DNA of 64,000 nucleotides from JAJKIP01 sp037200685 (GTDB taxonomy: Bacteria > Bacteroidota > Bacteroidia > Chitinophagales > Chitinophagaceae): contig JBBCIG010000014.1 in the NCBI GenBank assembly GCA_037200685.1, positions 62,001-126,000 on the forward strand, given 5' to 3'. A program made the translations under genes and the position numbers. Below the pieces are notes generated by a model, which saw only the letters and a list, made by a program, of their open reading frames with translations, was not told the origin of the DNA and searched no databases. Numbering within the stretch: the first letter of the stretch is position 1; each line of letters begins with the position of its first letter. This document shows positions 40,271-49,854 of the stretch, piece by piece.

Positions 40271-40585
40271 ATGTTGACCGATGAAGAAAAAGGGTTTATT
40301 GCCTACTGGGAAAAAAAAACGGTTGGAAAAAAAGAAATTGATCTGGCGGCTTGCCGCTGGTTTGCCATTAGGTGTGCTGCTGGCCGCCGGGATTTTTATC
40401 AATTATTTCTCGGGCTGGTACACACGTGCCACCATGGAGATCAATATGAGCTCTTCAGGGATACTGGTCGTTTTAGTCGCCTTAGTTTTAATTGTAATAT
40501 TCATGGTCGTTTTCTCCGCACATCACGCTGGGACATGAATGAACAGCATTATAAAGAACTTCTCGCCAAAAGAGATAAGCAATGA
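40271..40585 (+). CDS. Small membrane protein (two frameshifts)
   Basis: The ATG at 40271 starts MLTDEEKGFIAYWEKK. A shift at the run of nine A (~40312) gives RLEKKKLIWRLAAGLPLGVL, a first membrane segment to about GIFINYF. A second segment is GILVVLVALVLIVIFMVVFS. Another shift near 40525 leads to RWDMNEQHYKELLAKRDKQ and the stop at 40583-40585. The product is ~104 residues with two membrane spans and charged ends. It resembles small Bacteroidota membrane proteins of unknown function. It starts 58 bp from the divergent HU-type gene. Confidence 0.65.
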   Translation: MLTDEEKGFIAYWEKKTVGKKEIDLAACRWFAIRCAAGRRDFYQLFLGLVHTCHHGDQYELFRDTGRFSRLSFNCNIHGRFLRTSRWDMNEQHYKELLAKRDKQ

Positions 40586-40668
40586 TTTTTTTGTATCCTT
40601 GCAGCGTTTACCACTTTATTTGGTCTATATAGACAGAGCTTTTGTAAGTATTTCAATTTTTATCCGCC

Positions 40669-41139
40669 ATGTATAAACTTTTTGTCGCTATTTTCTTTTC
40701 CGTTATTCTTTTCGCCTGTAAAAAAGAGAATTCCTGTGATTATGATCCTTGTGGTTATGTAGCGCCATCCGCCGAAATACAAGCTGTTCAAAGCTATTTG
40801 ACAACGAATTCCATTGTTGCTACACAACATTGCAGCGGCCTTTTTTACAAAATTGAATCGGCTGGCAATGGAAAAAATGCGACACCTTGCTCGTACGTAG
40901 GTGTGAGATATAAAGGAATGCTGACGAATGGAACTGTTTTCGACAACCCACCATCCGCTGTATCTTTTAACCTGGGTGGATTGATCACCGCCTGGAAAAA
41001 TGCATTGCCGCTGATCGCTTCAGGTGGACGTATCATTTTATATGTACCGCCATCCCTTGGATATGGGAACCAAGCCGTAGGCTCTATTCCTGCCAATTCT
41101 ATCCTGATTTTTGAAATAGACCTGGTAGCTGTACAATAA
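40669..41139 (+). CDS. FKBP-type peptidyl-prolyl isomerase lipoprotein
   Basis: The product is 156 residues; the lipobox is in MYKLFVAIFFSVILFACKK. One FKBP domain: CSYVGVRYKGMLTNGTVFDN, then WKNALPLIASGGRIILYVPP, then SLGYGNQAVGSIPANSILIF ending EIDLVAVQ. Conserved aromatic and Asp residues of the active pocket (Y, F-D, Y-G) are present. It likely helps fold exported proteins at the membrane. A Cys-rich N terminus (NSCDYDPCGYVAP) is a minor feature. Intact and single. Confidence 0.92.
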   Translation: MYKLFVAIFFSVILFACKKENSCDYDPCGYVAPSAEIQAVQSYLTTNSIVATQHCSGLFYKIESAGNGKNATPCSYVGVRYKGMLTNGTVFDNPPSAVSFNLGGLITAWKNALPLIASGGRIILYVPPSLGYGNQAVGSIPANSILIFEIDLVAVQ

Positions 41140-41329
41140 GAATAAGCACCGACACTAACTGCAAAATAGCCTTGTATCTTAACTGGTACGGGCTATTTGA
41201 TTTTAGAAATTGTTTGAAGCAGGTATAATTTTAGGCAGTGATATATCTACTAGTACCGTTATTTTTCAGTAACGTAAAAGTACTATAAAAGACAATCACA
41301 ATTATATGTTGTGAAAATACGCGCTGATG

Positions 41330-41375
41330 AATAAGACAAGAAGGGGCTTACAGCCCCTACCTGTCTTATTTTTTT
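41330..41375 (+). terminator. Strong intrinsic terminator between convergent genes
   Basis: The outer stem AATAAGACA pairs with TGTCTTATT and the inner stem AGGGGCT (41342-41348) with AGCCCCT (41352-41358). A run of T follows to 41375. It stops plus-strand transcription from the FKBP gene; its tail overlaps the stop codon of the minus-strand lipoprotein gene. Confidence 0.8.
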
Positions 41376-41976
41376 ATGGGAATGTCGTAGCCAGTGTTCC
41401 CCCGCACGTTACGGAGCCTGCATATATTTTATCTGTTGGCGTTACAACGTATCCACTAAGCTGCAAAACACGAATAGTATAAAATCCAACTGCGACATAG
41501 TTTACGTTTTGGTTGTTCCTCCATTCATTTCTGTATAGGCGACCCCATTGATGTAAATCCTATATGGGTTAGAAGAACTGTTTACGAATTTCAAACTCCC
41601 GGCTCCCGAAAGAGAGGTAGTTGCTGTATTTGTGACGTTTGCATCAAAGAAGTTACGGTAGTCACAGTGCCGAGCATGTTGGTTAAGCACCCTTTTTCAG
41701 CAGACCAAAAATACTTGTGAGCACTCAGGCTAGAAAATGTTACTGTGCCACTACCATCCGAAGTCATTGTAGCCAGCCTGTTGGCATCGTTCTCAAATCT
41801 GTTTGAGAGTAATACAGAATTACAGTTGCCCCAGACATTGGCGCTCCAAGGTTGTCGGTAACCGTCAACTTAAGCTTTGTGTCAGGGGGCAACAGAGAGG
41901 AGGAACCATTTTTACTACAGCTAGAAAATAGTGTAAGGGTTGCTATCGCCAGGATAGCGGCTTTTTTGAACATCAT
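41374..41976 (-). CDS. Hypothetical lipoprotein with carboxypeptidase-like repeat (frameshifted)
   Basis: The start MMFKKAAILAIATLTLFSSC has a lipobox. Then KLKLTVTDNLGAPMSGATVI, a carboxypeptidase-regulatory-like (Ig-type) motif. Frames switch near 41795 (TDLRTDANRLATMTSDGSGT), near 41650 (TVTTVTSFDANVTNTATTSL) and near 41510, then continue as NVNYVAVGFYTIRVLQLSGY to a TAA at 41376-41374. Joined length ~200 residues. A surface or periplasmic binding function is possible; no specific family named. Confidence 0.65.
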
Positions 41977-42067
41977 AGTCAGTTATTTGGATCACGCAGT
42001 TCCAGACGTGACGGAAAATAAAAATGCGTGGAACTTAAAGCTACTGCTCTGAGGTACTGGTATACCC

Positions 42068-42127
42068 TTGACTCAATAGACAGAAAGCCCACGCATAGCG
42101 TGAGCGTCTGCTTATTTCCTGAGTCAA
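42068..42127 (-). other. 60-nt structured element upstream of the lipoprotein gene
   Basis: TTGACTCA (42068-42075) pairs with TGAGTCAA (42120-42127). Inside, AGACAGA and AGC pair with the GCGTCTGCT side, and CACGC pairs with GCGTG near the tip. It could be a 5' leader structure of the lipoprotein mRNA, which starts 90 bp away, or the end of a mobile element. Confidence 0.4.
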
Positions 42128-42307
42128 TGAGAATTACCAGTTTTCAGAACAAGAAATCAGCTTAACGCAATATGTTATCGGATCAAAAATAATCTTCAAA
42201 CACCCATAAAAACAAATATTTATATATCGTTAACACTTGTTAGGAAAAAACACTAACACTTTTTGAAAAGCTTTTTTATTTTACAATTCATATCCAAACC
42301 CATTGAA

Positions 42308-43247
42308 ATGGAGAATTATAATTCTCTTTCCGCTCTTATTAAAGCCATACCTGATGAATCTGCTGCCAGAGCCTTTATGGAAAAGATTATCTGGAATGGA
42401 ACGCCTATTTGCCCACATTGCTATAACCAGGGCGGCTATAAACTAAAAGACGGAAAGACATACAAATGCAAAGACAAACGTTGTCGTAAAACATTTACCG
42501 TGACCGTGGAACGGTTTTTGAAAAAACCCAAGTGCCCGCTCACTAAATGGGTATATGCAATTTACCTATGTACGATTCATAAACGTGGGGTAAGCAGTTA
42601 CCAACTAGCTACAGATATCCACGTAACTCAAAAAACTGCCTGGTTCATGCTTCATAGAATTAGAAAACTATTTAAGGACAAGGCTCATGATATTCTTGTT
42701 GAGGAAGTTGAGATCGATGAAAGTTTTGTGGGTGGAAAAAATAAAAACCGCCACAGGTGTAAGAAAATAAAAAATAGCGAGGGTAGGAGTTTATGCTGAT
42801 AAAACGCCAGTCGTCGGAATGTTGCAACGCGGGGGAAGCTTGTTGCCTATGTAGTACCAAATACAACACAGGCTATCTTGGAAAATATTGTCAAAAAGCA
42901 TGTGCATCGAACCGCAACGCTTTATACAGATGAATGGCAGGGATACAATAATCTTAGTGCTATATACGAGCATAAGAAGGTCTTCCATGCATGGGGACAA
43001 TATTCCCACGATGATGTCACTACCAACCGGATTGAAAACTTCTGGAGCCAACTCAAAAGGGGTTATAGGTGCAACTTATTATCGTGTTACCAGAAAGCAT
43101 CTCCAGAGTTACGTGGATGAGTGCGTGTTCAGGTACAATGTGAAAGGGATTTCTGTGATAGAAAAAATGAATATGGCAATAGTAAATTGTAGATCGCGGC
43201 TGACGTATAAAGATTTAATATCTTCAACCAAAATTTACCATGGCTAA
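42308..43247 (+). mobile_element. IS1595-family insertion sequence, transposase with frameshifts
   Basis: The start ATG 42308 (MENYNSLSALIKAIPDESAA) is preceded by an in-frame upstream Met that is less likely. There is a zinc-ribbon (CPHCYNQGGYKLKDGKTYKC then CKDKRCRKTF), an HTH region, and the ISXO2-like DDE domain: EEVEIDESFVGGKNKN, ATLYTDEWQGYNNL and NRIENFWSQLKRG. Frames break near 42790, 42835 and 43060; the last part reads GATYYRVTRKHLQSYVDECV. I could not identify convincing terminal inverted repeats or a target duplication, so the outer limits are unknown. Confidence 0.8.
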
Positions 43248-43566
43248 GGGTAAAAAGGGAAATAAAGATATTAAAATAGGACTTGATACTGACTTCGAAA
43301 ATGCTATGCGAATTGCATTAAGCCAAACCAAAATGACAACTCTTACAGTTACAGATGTAGAAACTCCTCCAGCTAGGATTGATCCACAGAAGAGTATTAA
43401 GATATTCTTTTCAAAGCAAGGCGCCAGCGTCAAAATAGGCTCTGCAAACGATATTGGATTCACCTTTCCATTAAACGATCCAGATCACAATACTGTCATA
43501 AACGCTGCAATGATGTCAAAAATGAATCTCCACACATTTCTTTTGTCGCATCCAAGGGAGAATTAA
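43240..43566 (+). CDS. Small unknown protein overlapping the transposase stop
   Basis: The product is 108 residues beginning MAKGKKGNKDIKIGLDTDFE. Its ATG (43240-43242) lies within the last codons of the transposase, an 8-base overlap that suggests translational coupling. The rest (SIKIFFSKQGASVKIGSAND, HTFLLSHPREN) matches no family I know. It may be a passenger gene of the insertion sequence. It converges with the next gene. Confidence 0.5.
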   Translation: MAKGKKGNKDIKIGLDTDFENAMRIALSQTKMTTLTVTDVETPPARIDPQKSIKIFFSKQGASVKIGSANDIGFTFPLNDPDHNTVINAAMMSKMNLHTFLLSHPREN

Positions 43567-43588
43567 TTGAGATAAAATATGAGCTTTT

Positions 43589-43891
43589 CTAATCTGGATG
43601 ATTATCCTTGCTTTCTATAAAGTAAAACTGGGTTTCTTGTTTTTTTGTAAACTTAGCAGCGCCGCCCGAAAGGTGTAGAATATTCATAGCATCTTCAATT
43701 TCATCGTTTGGAACTTCAATATTATACACTTCCTTTAACATTTTTTCAACGTCTTTCGTATACACAATATGATCCTTACTTGTGATGGAAAGACGAAAAG
43801 CGGATCTAACTATAGTTACGTATCTAGCTTCTTTTCTGTCCAAAAAATCATTAATGTTTTTCGGATTTTCTGTTTGGGTACCTTTACTCAT
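43589..43891 (-). CDS. Small unknown protein
   Basis: The product is 100 residues: starts MSKGTQTENPKNINDFLDRK and has a mixed charged helix-rich sequence (DVEKMLKEVYNIEVPNDEIE). No signal peptide or membrane segment. It is convergent with the 43240 gene, with a 22-bp gap. The pair could form a module carried by the insertion sequence. No family recognised. Confidence 0.45.
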   Translation of the reverse strand: MSKGTQTENPKNINDFLDRKEARYVTIVRSAFRLSITSKDHIVYTKDVEKMLKEVYNIEVPNDEIEDAMNILHLSGGAAKFTKKQETQFYFIESKDNHPD

Positions 43892-43999
43892 ATTTGATTA
43901 TTATTGTAGAGGCACCCATATCCAAAAATAGTACTGTAGGATACTTTAGTGCCTAATTTTATATACCCGGAAACATTCTTTATTTGAGGATGATATTAT

Positions 44000-44759
44000 T
44001 TATCAGCAGAAAGACCCGCTAATGAATACTCGGCATTTAACCGTGAAATATTGGTAATAGAAATCTCTTTAGGGCAAACAGCTTCACAAGCTTCGGTAAA
44101 TGTGCAACTTCCAAAAACCTTCTTTATCCATTTGCGCTAACCATACCCAATACCCTCGTTTTCTTTCGGGATCGCCCTGTGGCAATAATCCAAGATGCGC
44201 AACCTTTGCGGAAAGAAACAACATTGCAGAAGAATTTTTACAAGCAGCTACGCAGGCGCCGCAACCGATACATGCCGCAGCAGCAAACGCTTTATCCGCA
44301 TTATCTTTTTCAATAGGAGCGGCATTGGCATCAACCGCATTGCCAGTATTGACAGAAATATAACCGCCGGCTTGTATGATGCGATCAAATGATGTACGAT
44401 CAACAACGAGGTCTTTAATAACAGGAAATGAGTTTGCCCTCCATGGTTCTACCACGATGGTATCTCCATCTTTATAAGCCCGCATGTGCAACTGGCAGGT
44501 TGTATTCGCCTGCCATGGGCCATGGGGACGGCCATTGATATACATGAACACATACCGCAAATACCTTCACGACAATCATGATCGAATGCGATGGGATCTT
44601 TTCCTTCATGTATTAATTGCTCATTCAATACATCAAACATTTCAAGAAAGACATTTCGGAAGAGATGTCTTTTACTTTGTATGTTTCAAAGCTTCCCCTG
44701 CTGTCAGTATTTTTTTGTCTCCACACTTTTAAAGTGAGGTTCATGTTATAATGTTCCAT
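44000..44759 (-). CDS. sdhB: Succinate dehydrogenase/fumarate reductase iron-sulfur subunit (three frameshifts)
   Basis: The start ATG 44759 gives MEHYNMNLTLKVWRQKNTDS. Iron-sulfur ligands: DHDCREGICGMC for [2Fe-2S], then CIGCGACVAACKNSSAMLF and EACEAVCPKEIS for the other clusters. Breaks: ~44644 (one extra G gives SFLEMFDVLNEQ), ~44537 (one extra A gives GMCSMYINGRPHGPWQ), and ~44140 (gives RVLGMVSAMDKEGFGSCTF). The C terminus SLAGLSADK stops at 44000-44002. Electron-transfer subunit of complex II, last of the sdhC-A-B order usual in Bacteroidota. Frameshifts in such a core gene point to sequence errors. Confidence 0.88.
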
Positions 44760-44839
44760 AGTAGACCCTGTTTCCCTAAAGAGGAAACTTAAATGATTAT
44801 TCAATTAAATAAGAACTCTTCTATATTCAAACTCCAAAG

Positions 44840-44858
44840 CCCCTTTAGGGGTTGGGGT
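44840..44858 (+). repeat. CCCCTTTAGGGG element beside the sdhA stop
   Basis: GCCCCTTTAGGGGTTGGGGT lies directly against the sdhA stop codon (TTA at 44858-44860). Related copies are at 49084, 50833, 50917, 58511 and 58601. Confidence 0.7.
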
Positions 44859-46830
44859 TACTTGTAACTTCTCTGCGTCGGCTTCGCCACTTCAAAATTC
44901 AATGGTTCCTTATGCAATTCCAATTACTTTCTCCCTTATGTTCCCATGCTGATACAAAAGCATAATTGGTATCATCTCTTTTCGCTTCGCCTTCTTCTGT
45001 CTGGCTTTCTTCACGGAAATGGCCGCCGCAACTTTCATTCCTGTCCAATGCATCTTTACACATCAGCTCTCCTAATTCAATAAAATCAGCCACACGGCCG
45101 GCTTTATCTAACTCAGGATTAAATTCATCAATGCTTCCCGGATCCTTACATCGCTCCAGAATTCTTTTTTCAAATCCTGTATTTCTCTAATCGCTTCCTG
45201 TAAGCCTTGTGCGTTGCGGGCCATGCCGCATTTTTCCCACATAATTTTTCCAAGGCGCTTGTGAAAACTTTCAACCGTTTGCGATCCTTTAATGTTCATT
45301 AATGTATTGATGCGTTGGCTCACGCCATTCTCTGCCTGCACAAATGCATCATGGGTCAAAGAAATTGGCTTCGTTGCAATTTCATCTGCAAATAATTTCC
45401 AATGGTATAAGGAATCACAAAATAACCATCCGCTAACCCCTGCATCAATGCAGATGCACCCAACCTGTTGGCGCCATGATCGCTGAAGTTCGCTTCACCG
45501 AGTGCATACAAGCCGGAAATATTTGTCATCAATTCATAATCCACCCACAGGCCACCCATTGTATAATGCACTGCCGGATAAATCCGCATTGGTACTTCAT
45601 ACGGATCTTCACCCGTGATCTTTTCATACATGTCAAACAGGTTACCGTATTCTTCTTTCACCACTTCTTTACCCAAACGTTTCAACGTTTCGACGTCAGG
45701 ATTTTCAATGCCCAGCTTATTGGCTTCCGCTTTTCCGTATTTATTGATCAAATTGAATTTGAAATCAAGATAAACAGCCTGCTTCGTTGTACCCACGCCA
45801 TATCCCGCATCGCATCTTTCTTTCGCCGCTCTTGATGCTACGTCCCTTGGCACCAAATTTCCGAATGCAGGATAACGTCTTTCCAAATAATAATCCCTTT
45901 CTTCTTCGGGATATCATTTGCTTTTCTTGTATCGCCTTTTGCTTTCGGCACCCAGATGCGTCCGTCGTTACGCAATGATTCCGACATCAATGTCAATTTA
46001 CTTTGATGATCACGGTAACGGGAATACAAGTCGGATGTATTTGCGTAAAGCAAGGGTTACCAAAATAAGCTCCACGCTTAATGCGCCTTCCACGCAGCAG
46101 TCACATTGCTGCCCATCGCATTCGTACTTAAATAAAATACATTGCCGTATCCGCCGCTGCATAATAATACAGCATGGCCGAAATGTCTTTCTAATTTTCC
46201 CGTGATTAAATCTCTAGCAATAATGCCCCTCGCTTTTCCATCAATCACTACCACATCCAGCATTTCATGGCGACTGTATACTTGCACATTTCCCAATGCC
46301 ACTTGTCTTTCCAGCGCCTGGTAAGCGCCTATTAATAATTGCTGCCCGGTTTGACCCGCTGCATAAAAAGTTCTTTTCACCTGCACACCACCAAAAGAAC
46401 GGTTGCTCAGCAAGCCGCCATATTCTCTTGCAAATGGAACGCCCTGCGCCACGCACTGATCAATAATATTTGCACTCACTTCCGCCAGGCGATGAACATT
46501 CGCTTCCCTTGCACGGTAATCACCGCCTTTAATCGTATCATAAAACAAACGGAATGTCGAATCACCATCATTCTGGTAATTCTTCGCGGCATTAATACCA
46601 CCCTGCGCTGCGATAGAGTGTGCACGGCGTGGCGAATCCTGGAAACAAAATGCTTTTACTTTATAGCCCAATTCTCCCAATGCCGCCGCCGCCGATGCGC
46701 CGGCCAGTCCCGTGCCGATCACGATCACTTCCAATTTTCTTTTATTGGCGGGGTTCACCAACTTACAATGGCCTTTATAGTCTGTCCATTTGTGCTCTAA
46801 CGATCCTGGAGGAATTTTTGAATTCAACAT
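44858..46830 (-). CDS. sdhA: Succinate dehydrogenase/fumarate reductase flavoprotein subunit (several frameshifts)
   Basis: The start chosen is MLNSKIPPGSLEHKWTDYKG (46830); an upstream Met at 46878 is less likely. FAD-binding EVIVIGTGLAGASAAAALGE, and RRAHSIAAQGGINAAKNYQN with the His that carries covalent FAD. Later YEVPMRIYPAVHYTMGGLWV and LYALGEANFSDHGANRLGAS are conserved active-site regions. Frames break near 46078, 46035, 45900, 45357, 45110 and 44925, each continuing as family sequence; the end reads HKEPLNFEVAKPTQRSYK. About 655 residues when joined. Catalytic subunit of complex II. Confidence 0.9.
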
Positions 46831-46861
46831 ATTGATCTCAGAAATTAAGAATAATATTATC

Positions 46862-46950
46862 CACGGGATGCTGTGCATTTACCCAACTTCAGTACTACTA
46901 GCATCGTCTGTTGCGTCGCACTCTTCATCGTTCAGTTCGCTACTCAGCAT
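46862..46950 (-). repeat. Dispersed intergenic repeat, partial copy G
   Basis: CCACGGGATGCTGTGCAT, then AGCATCGTCTGTTGCGTCGC, match the other copies in the opposite orientation. It fills part of the sdhC-sdhA gap, followed by GAGCTATGTGCTATGAGTTT-type low-complexity sequence to ~47010. Confidence 0.7.
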
Positions 46951-47021
46951 GCTTCGAGCTATGTGCTATGAGTTTCGAGCTTCGAGACTTTAGCTCGTGG
47001 CTCGTAACTCTGAACTCGCAA

Positions 47022-47744
47022 CTAATTATTATACCCTACCCATCCAAAATACATACTCACCGGCATCAACGCAAAGATCAACGGCACGATAATGGAAAAT
47101 CCAATCCCTGTCGCTTTAATCATGGCCATATATCTTTTATTATAAACACCCACCGTTCTGAATGCACTTTGAAATCCATGCACTAAATGCCAGGCCAGTG
47201 AAAAACAAGCCAGCACATACAATAAAACAATCCACGGATTTTGAAATACTGATACCATTCTTGAAAACAGGTCGTGGTATTCCCTTTCGCTGCCGAAATA
47301 ATGTTGCTGCGGTAAATCTCCGGTTATTCTCGACGGCACCCAGAAATGAGCAATATGTATAATCAGGAATAAAAGAATAAGCGTACCTAATAATCCCATT
47401 GATTTACGGTACCACCTGCTCCCTTCCGATCCCATTTTTATTTTATAACCAACCGATCTTCTTTTCCTGTTCTGCACTTCCAGTATATAGCCCTGTATAA
47501 TGTGAATAAAGAAACCGATGAATAACCCGATTTCAAGGATGCGGACTACATAACTGGAACCCATAAAATGAGCGGCCCGATTAAACATCGATCCATCGTC
47601 ATTATGATCAAAAACAGTAAGGTCATTAAAAATACAGGCATTTACGCCGGCATGCACGATCAAAAAAGAAATGAGAAATAAACCAGACAGCGCCATTACC
47701 AGTTTCTTGCCTACCGAAGAAGTGAAAAATTCAGACCATTTCAT
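47022..47744 (-). CDS. sdhC: Succinate dehydrogenase cytochrome b subunit
   Basis: The product is 240 residues, the single-subunit, five-helix Bacteroidota type. Membrane segments begin GKKLVMALSGLFLISFLIVH, and others include ILEIGLFIGFFIHIIQGYIL and LGTLILLFLIIHIAHFW, ending VPLIFALMPVSMYFGW. Conserved His residues in these helices (VHAGVN, HIIQGY, HIAHFW, HLVHGF) fit axial ligands of two haems. First gene of sdhCAB. A -7-like TATTTTTG is at 47782-47789 on the minus strand, 38 bp before the ATG. Intact, unlike sdhA and sdhB. Confidence 0.9.
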   Translation of the reverse strand: MKWSEFFTSSVGKKLVMALSGLFLISFLIVHAGVNACIFNDLTVFDHNDDGSMFNRAAHFMGSSYVVRILEIGLFIGFFIHIIQGYILEVQNRKRRSVGYKIKMGSEGSRWYRKSMGLLGTLILLFLIIHIAHFWVPSRITGDLPQQHYFGSEREYHDLFSRMVSVFQNPWIVLLYVLACFSLAWHLVHGFQSAFRTVGVYNKRYMAMIKATGIGFSIIVPLIFALMPVSMYFGWVGYNN

Positions 47745-47906
47745 ACGCAGTATTCTAATAGAAGTATTGTCAAATTTGCCGCAAAAATACTATGCAAAGG
47801 CCAAATAAAGAGGAAAAGTTTCAGGAGAGAAAGTTACAAGCTCATGGTTACAAGTTGCAGGTAAAGGAGCCAATCTGGAACCAGAAACAGGTAACCTGTA
47901 ACCGCT

Positions 47907-48473
47907 TCAGGCTTTCAGCCTCGACATTAACTCGCTGTCTATTTTACGGAACAAATGAAAAGGCTTATACGTACGCCAGTTCTCCAGTTCCATTAATTCG
48001 ACGTAGCGGTTCAGGTGCGCTTTTCTAAAGTCGTATTGCGTTTGTTCGGGCATGTTCAGGCAAACGATCCAGCCATTTGCATCAGAGAGTTCTTCATATA
48101 ATTCTTCATAATACTCTCGCCCATCGCTGTGGTAATTGAGAACATTTTCGCCGATCAGTATGAACTTATGAATACGTTCGTACATGAATTTTTCCAGTAC
48201 TTCCCGCTTCAGTTCCATGATGTCATTTTCCACTGCATCATTCCATTCACCGATCAGTTCAATGATAGCATATTGTTCTTCGTAATCCGCCAATAATACT
48301 TTCATGTAAAGCGTTTTGCTGCCAAAGTCATCCCATTGCGGATGGATATAATAGTTGTAAACGGTATGGGTAAATTCAAACTCCGAATACTCCCTACCAT
48401 AAAAAGGCGACAAAGAATCGTCTTCGCTCGTGTAGATGTGCCGCCAGTTATAAAAAGGCTCTAAATTATGCAT
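47907..48473 (-). CDS. Conserved hypothetical protein in the threonine operon
   Basis: The product is 188 residues starting MHNLEPFYNWRHIYTSEDDS. It is soluble, acidic and rich in aromatic residues (YYIHPQWDDFGSKTLYMKVL, NVLNYHSDGREYYEELYEEL). No signal peptide. It resembles a conserved Bacteroidota family of unknown function. Its start is only 31 bp after the thrC stop, so it is probably the last gene of the thr transcript, although a metabolic link is not shown. Confidence 0.65.
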   Translation of the reverse strand: MHNLEPFYNWRHIYTSEDDSLSPFYGREYSEFEFTHTVYNYYIHPQWDDFGSKTLYMKVLLADYEEQYAIIELIGEWNDAVENDIMELKREVLEKFMYERIHKFILIGENVLNYHSDGREYYEELYEELSDANGWIVCLNMPEQTQYDFRKAHLNRYVELMELENWRTYKPFHLFRKIDSELMSRLKA

Positions 48474-48504
48474 GTCTCACTCCTTCACCGCAAATATACA
48501 AACA

Positions 48505-49818
48505 TCAGGAAAGCAGGAATTCTTTCAAATTGTTATAATCTGCTTTTATAAAAACACTTTGTTTTTTCTTATCCATTATATCTTTTACTGATATGGGAAT
48601 CTCAATAATAGTTCCCGTTATTTTCTCTACAGCTTCAGGAAATTTTACAGGATGCGCTGTCTCCAGGAAAATTCCTTTATCGCCGGGATGATCATCCAAA
48701 TAACGTTCCAATGATAAATAACCCACAGCGCCGTGAGGATCTAATAAATATTTATTTTTTTCATACACACTTTTAATCGTCGCTACGGTTTCTTTATCAG
48801 AAATACTATAAGAAGACAAATGATCTTTCAGTTCAGGAAAACTATGATGAAATATTTCCAGTATTCGTACAAAATTGCTGGGATTACCTACATCCATCGC
48901 ATTGGAAAGAGTGGGAACCGCAGTCCGGAGTTCAAGATTTGATGTTTCAAGATACCTTGTAATAATATCATTCGCATTGCATGCCGCGATAAAATGTTTT
49001 ACCGGCAAGCCAGAAGCCCACGCCAGTATGCCTGCGCAAATATTTCCAAAATTTCCGCTGGGAACGCAGACTACAGGCAGATCGCCCCTATCCCCTAAAG
49101 GGGAATTAGTAACCCATTGTTTATATGCGAGAAAATAATAAAACTGTTGTGGCAGCCATCTCGCTACATTGATGGAATTGGCGGAAGTAAGAAATAATTT
49201 TTCGGTTAGTGCGGTATCAGTAAAAGCCTGTTTCACCATCTGCTGGCAATCATCAAACGTTCCTTCAACTTCTAATGCCTTAATATTATTACCAAGTGTT
49301 GTTAATTGTTTTTCCTGTACAGGGCTCACTTTACCAGAGGGATAAAGGATCACAACTTCCACTCCATCCACATTATAAAAACCATTGGCAACAGCGCCAC
49401 CTGTATCACCCGAAGTAGCCACCAGTACCGTTACTTTTTTATCCTGCTTACCAACGAAATGACCGAGGCAACGGCTCATAAACCTTGCCCCAACATCTTT
49501 GAATGCTAATGTAGGCCCATGAAAAAGTTCGAGAGAAGAAATTGAATCATTTACCCTGACTAAAGGAATAGAAAAATTAATTGTTTCGCTTATTATCTGA
49601 AATAATTTTTCCTCACTAATTGTGTCCCCAACATAAGGCTTGATAACACGAAAAGCTATCTCCTCATTAGAAAGTTCTGCTATATTTTCAATAAGCTCTT
49701 TGTCAACTTGTGGAATTCTTTCCGGGAAATACAATCCTTTATCCGGCGCCTGCCCTTTAATCGTCGCTTCTTTAAAATCAACTTCCGGTGATTTTTTATT
49801 CGTACTATAATATCTCAT
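48505..49818 (-). CDS. thrC: Threonine synthase
   Basis: The product is 437 residues. PLP lysine Lys107 in the conserved HGPTLAFKDVGARFMSRCLG. Substrate-binding regions VLVATSGDTGGAVANGFYNV and VVCVPSGNFGNICAGILAWA are intact. It converts O-phosphohomoserine to threonine. Unusual: just before VVCVPSGNFG there is an insertion TNSPLGDRGD (around residue 240), encoded by a CCCCTTTAGGGG palindromic element also found elsewhere in the window. Third gene of the thrABC order, 93 bp after thrB. Confidence 0.95.
   Translation of the reverse strand: MRYYSTNKKSPEVDFKEATIKGQAPDKGLYFPERIPQVDKELIENIAELSNEEIAFRVIKPYVGDTISEEKLFQIISETINFSIPLVRVNDSISSLELFHGPTLAFKDVGARFMSRCLGHFVGKQDKKVTVLVATSGDTGGAVANGFYNVDGVEVVILYPSGKVSPVQEKQLTTLGNNIKALEVEGTFDDCQQMVKQAFTDTALTEKLFLTSANSINVARWLPQQFYYFLAYKQWVTNSPLGDRGDLPVVCVPSGNFGNICAGILAWASGLPVKHFIAACNANDIITRYLETSNLELRTAVPTLSNAMDVGNPSNFVRILEIFHHSFPELKDHLSSYSISDKETVATIKSVYEKNKYLLDPHGAVGYLSLERYLDDHPGDKGIFLETAHPVKFPEAVEKITGTIIEIPISVKDIMDKKKQSVFIKADYNNLKEFLLS
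49084..49104 (-). repeat. Palindromic element inside thrC
   Basis: Read on the minus strand: TCCCCTTTAGGGGATAGGGG followed by C, coding SPLGDRG in frame. It matches the elements in thrB and the anti-sigma gene. Confidence 0.75.
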
Positions 49819-49854
49819 ATCCTTTATCTAAACTTACCTTGCATTTTATGCTGT

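Noticed and set aside
44000..46830. sdhA and sdhB as true pseudogenes
   Set aside because: Every break is repaired by a one-base change and all catalytic and cluster-binding residues remain; loss of complex II is unlikely beside an intact sdhC.
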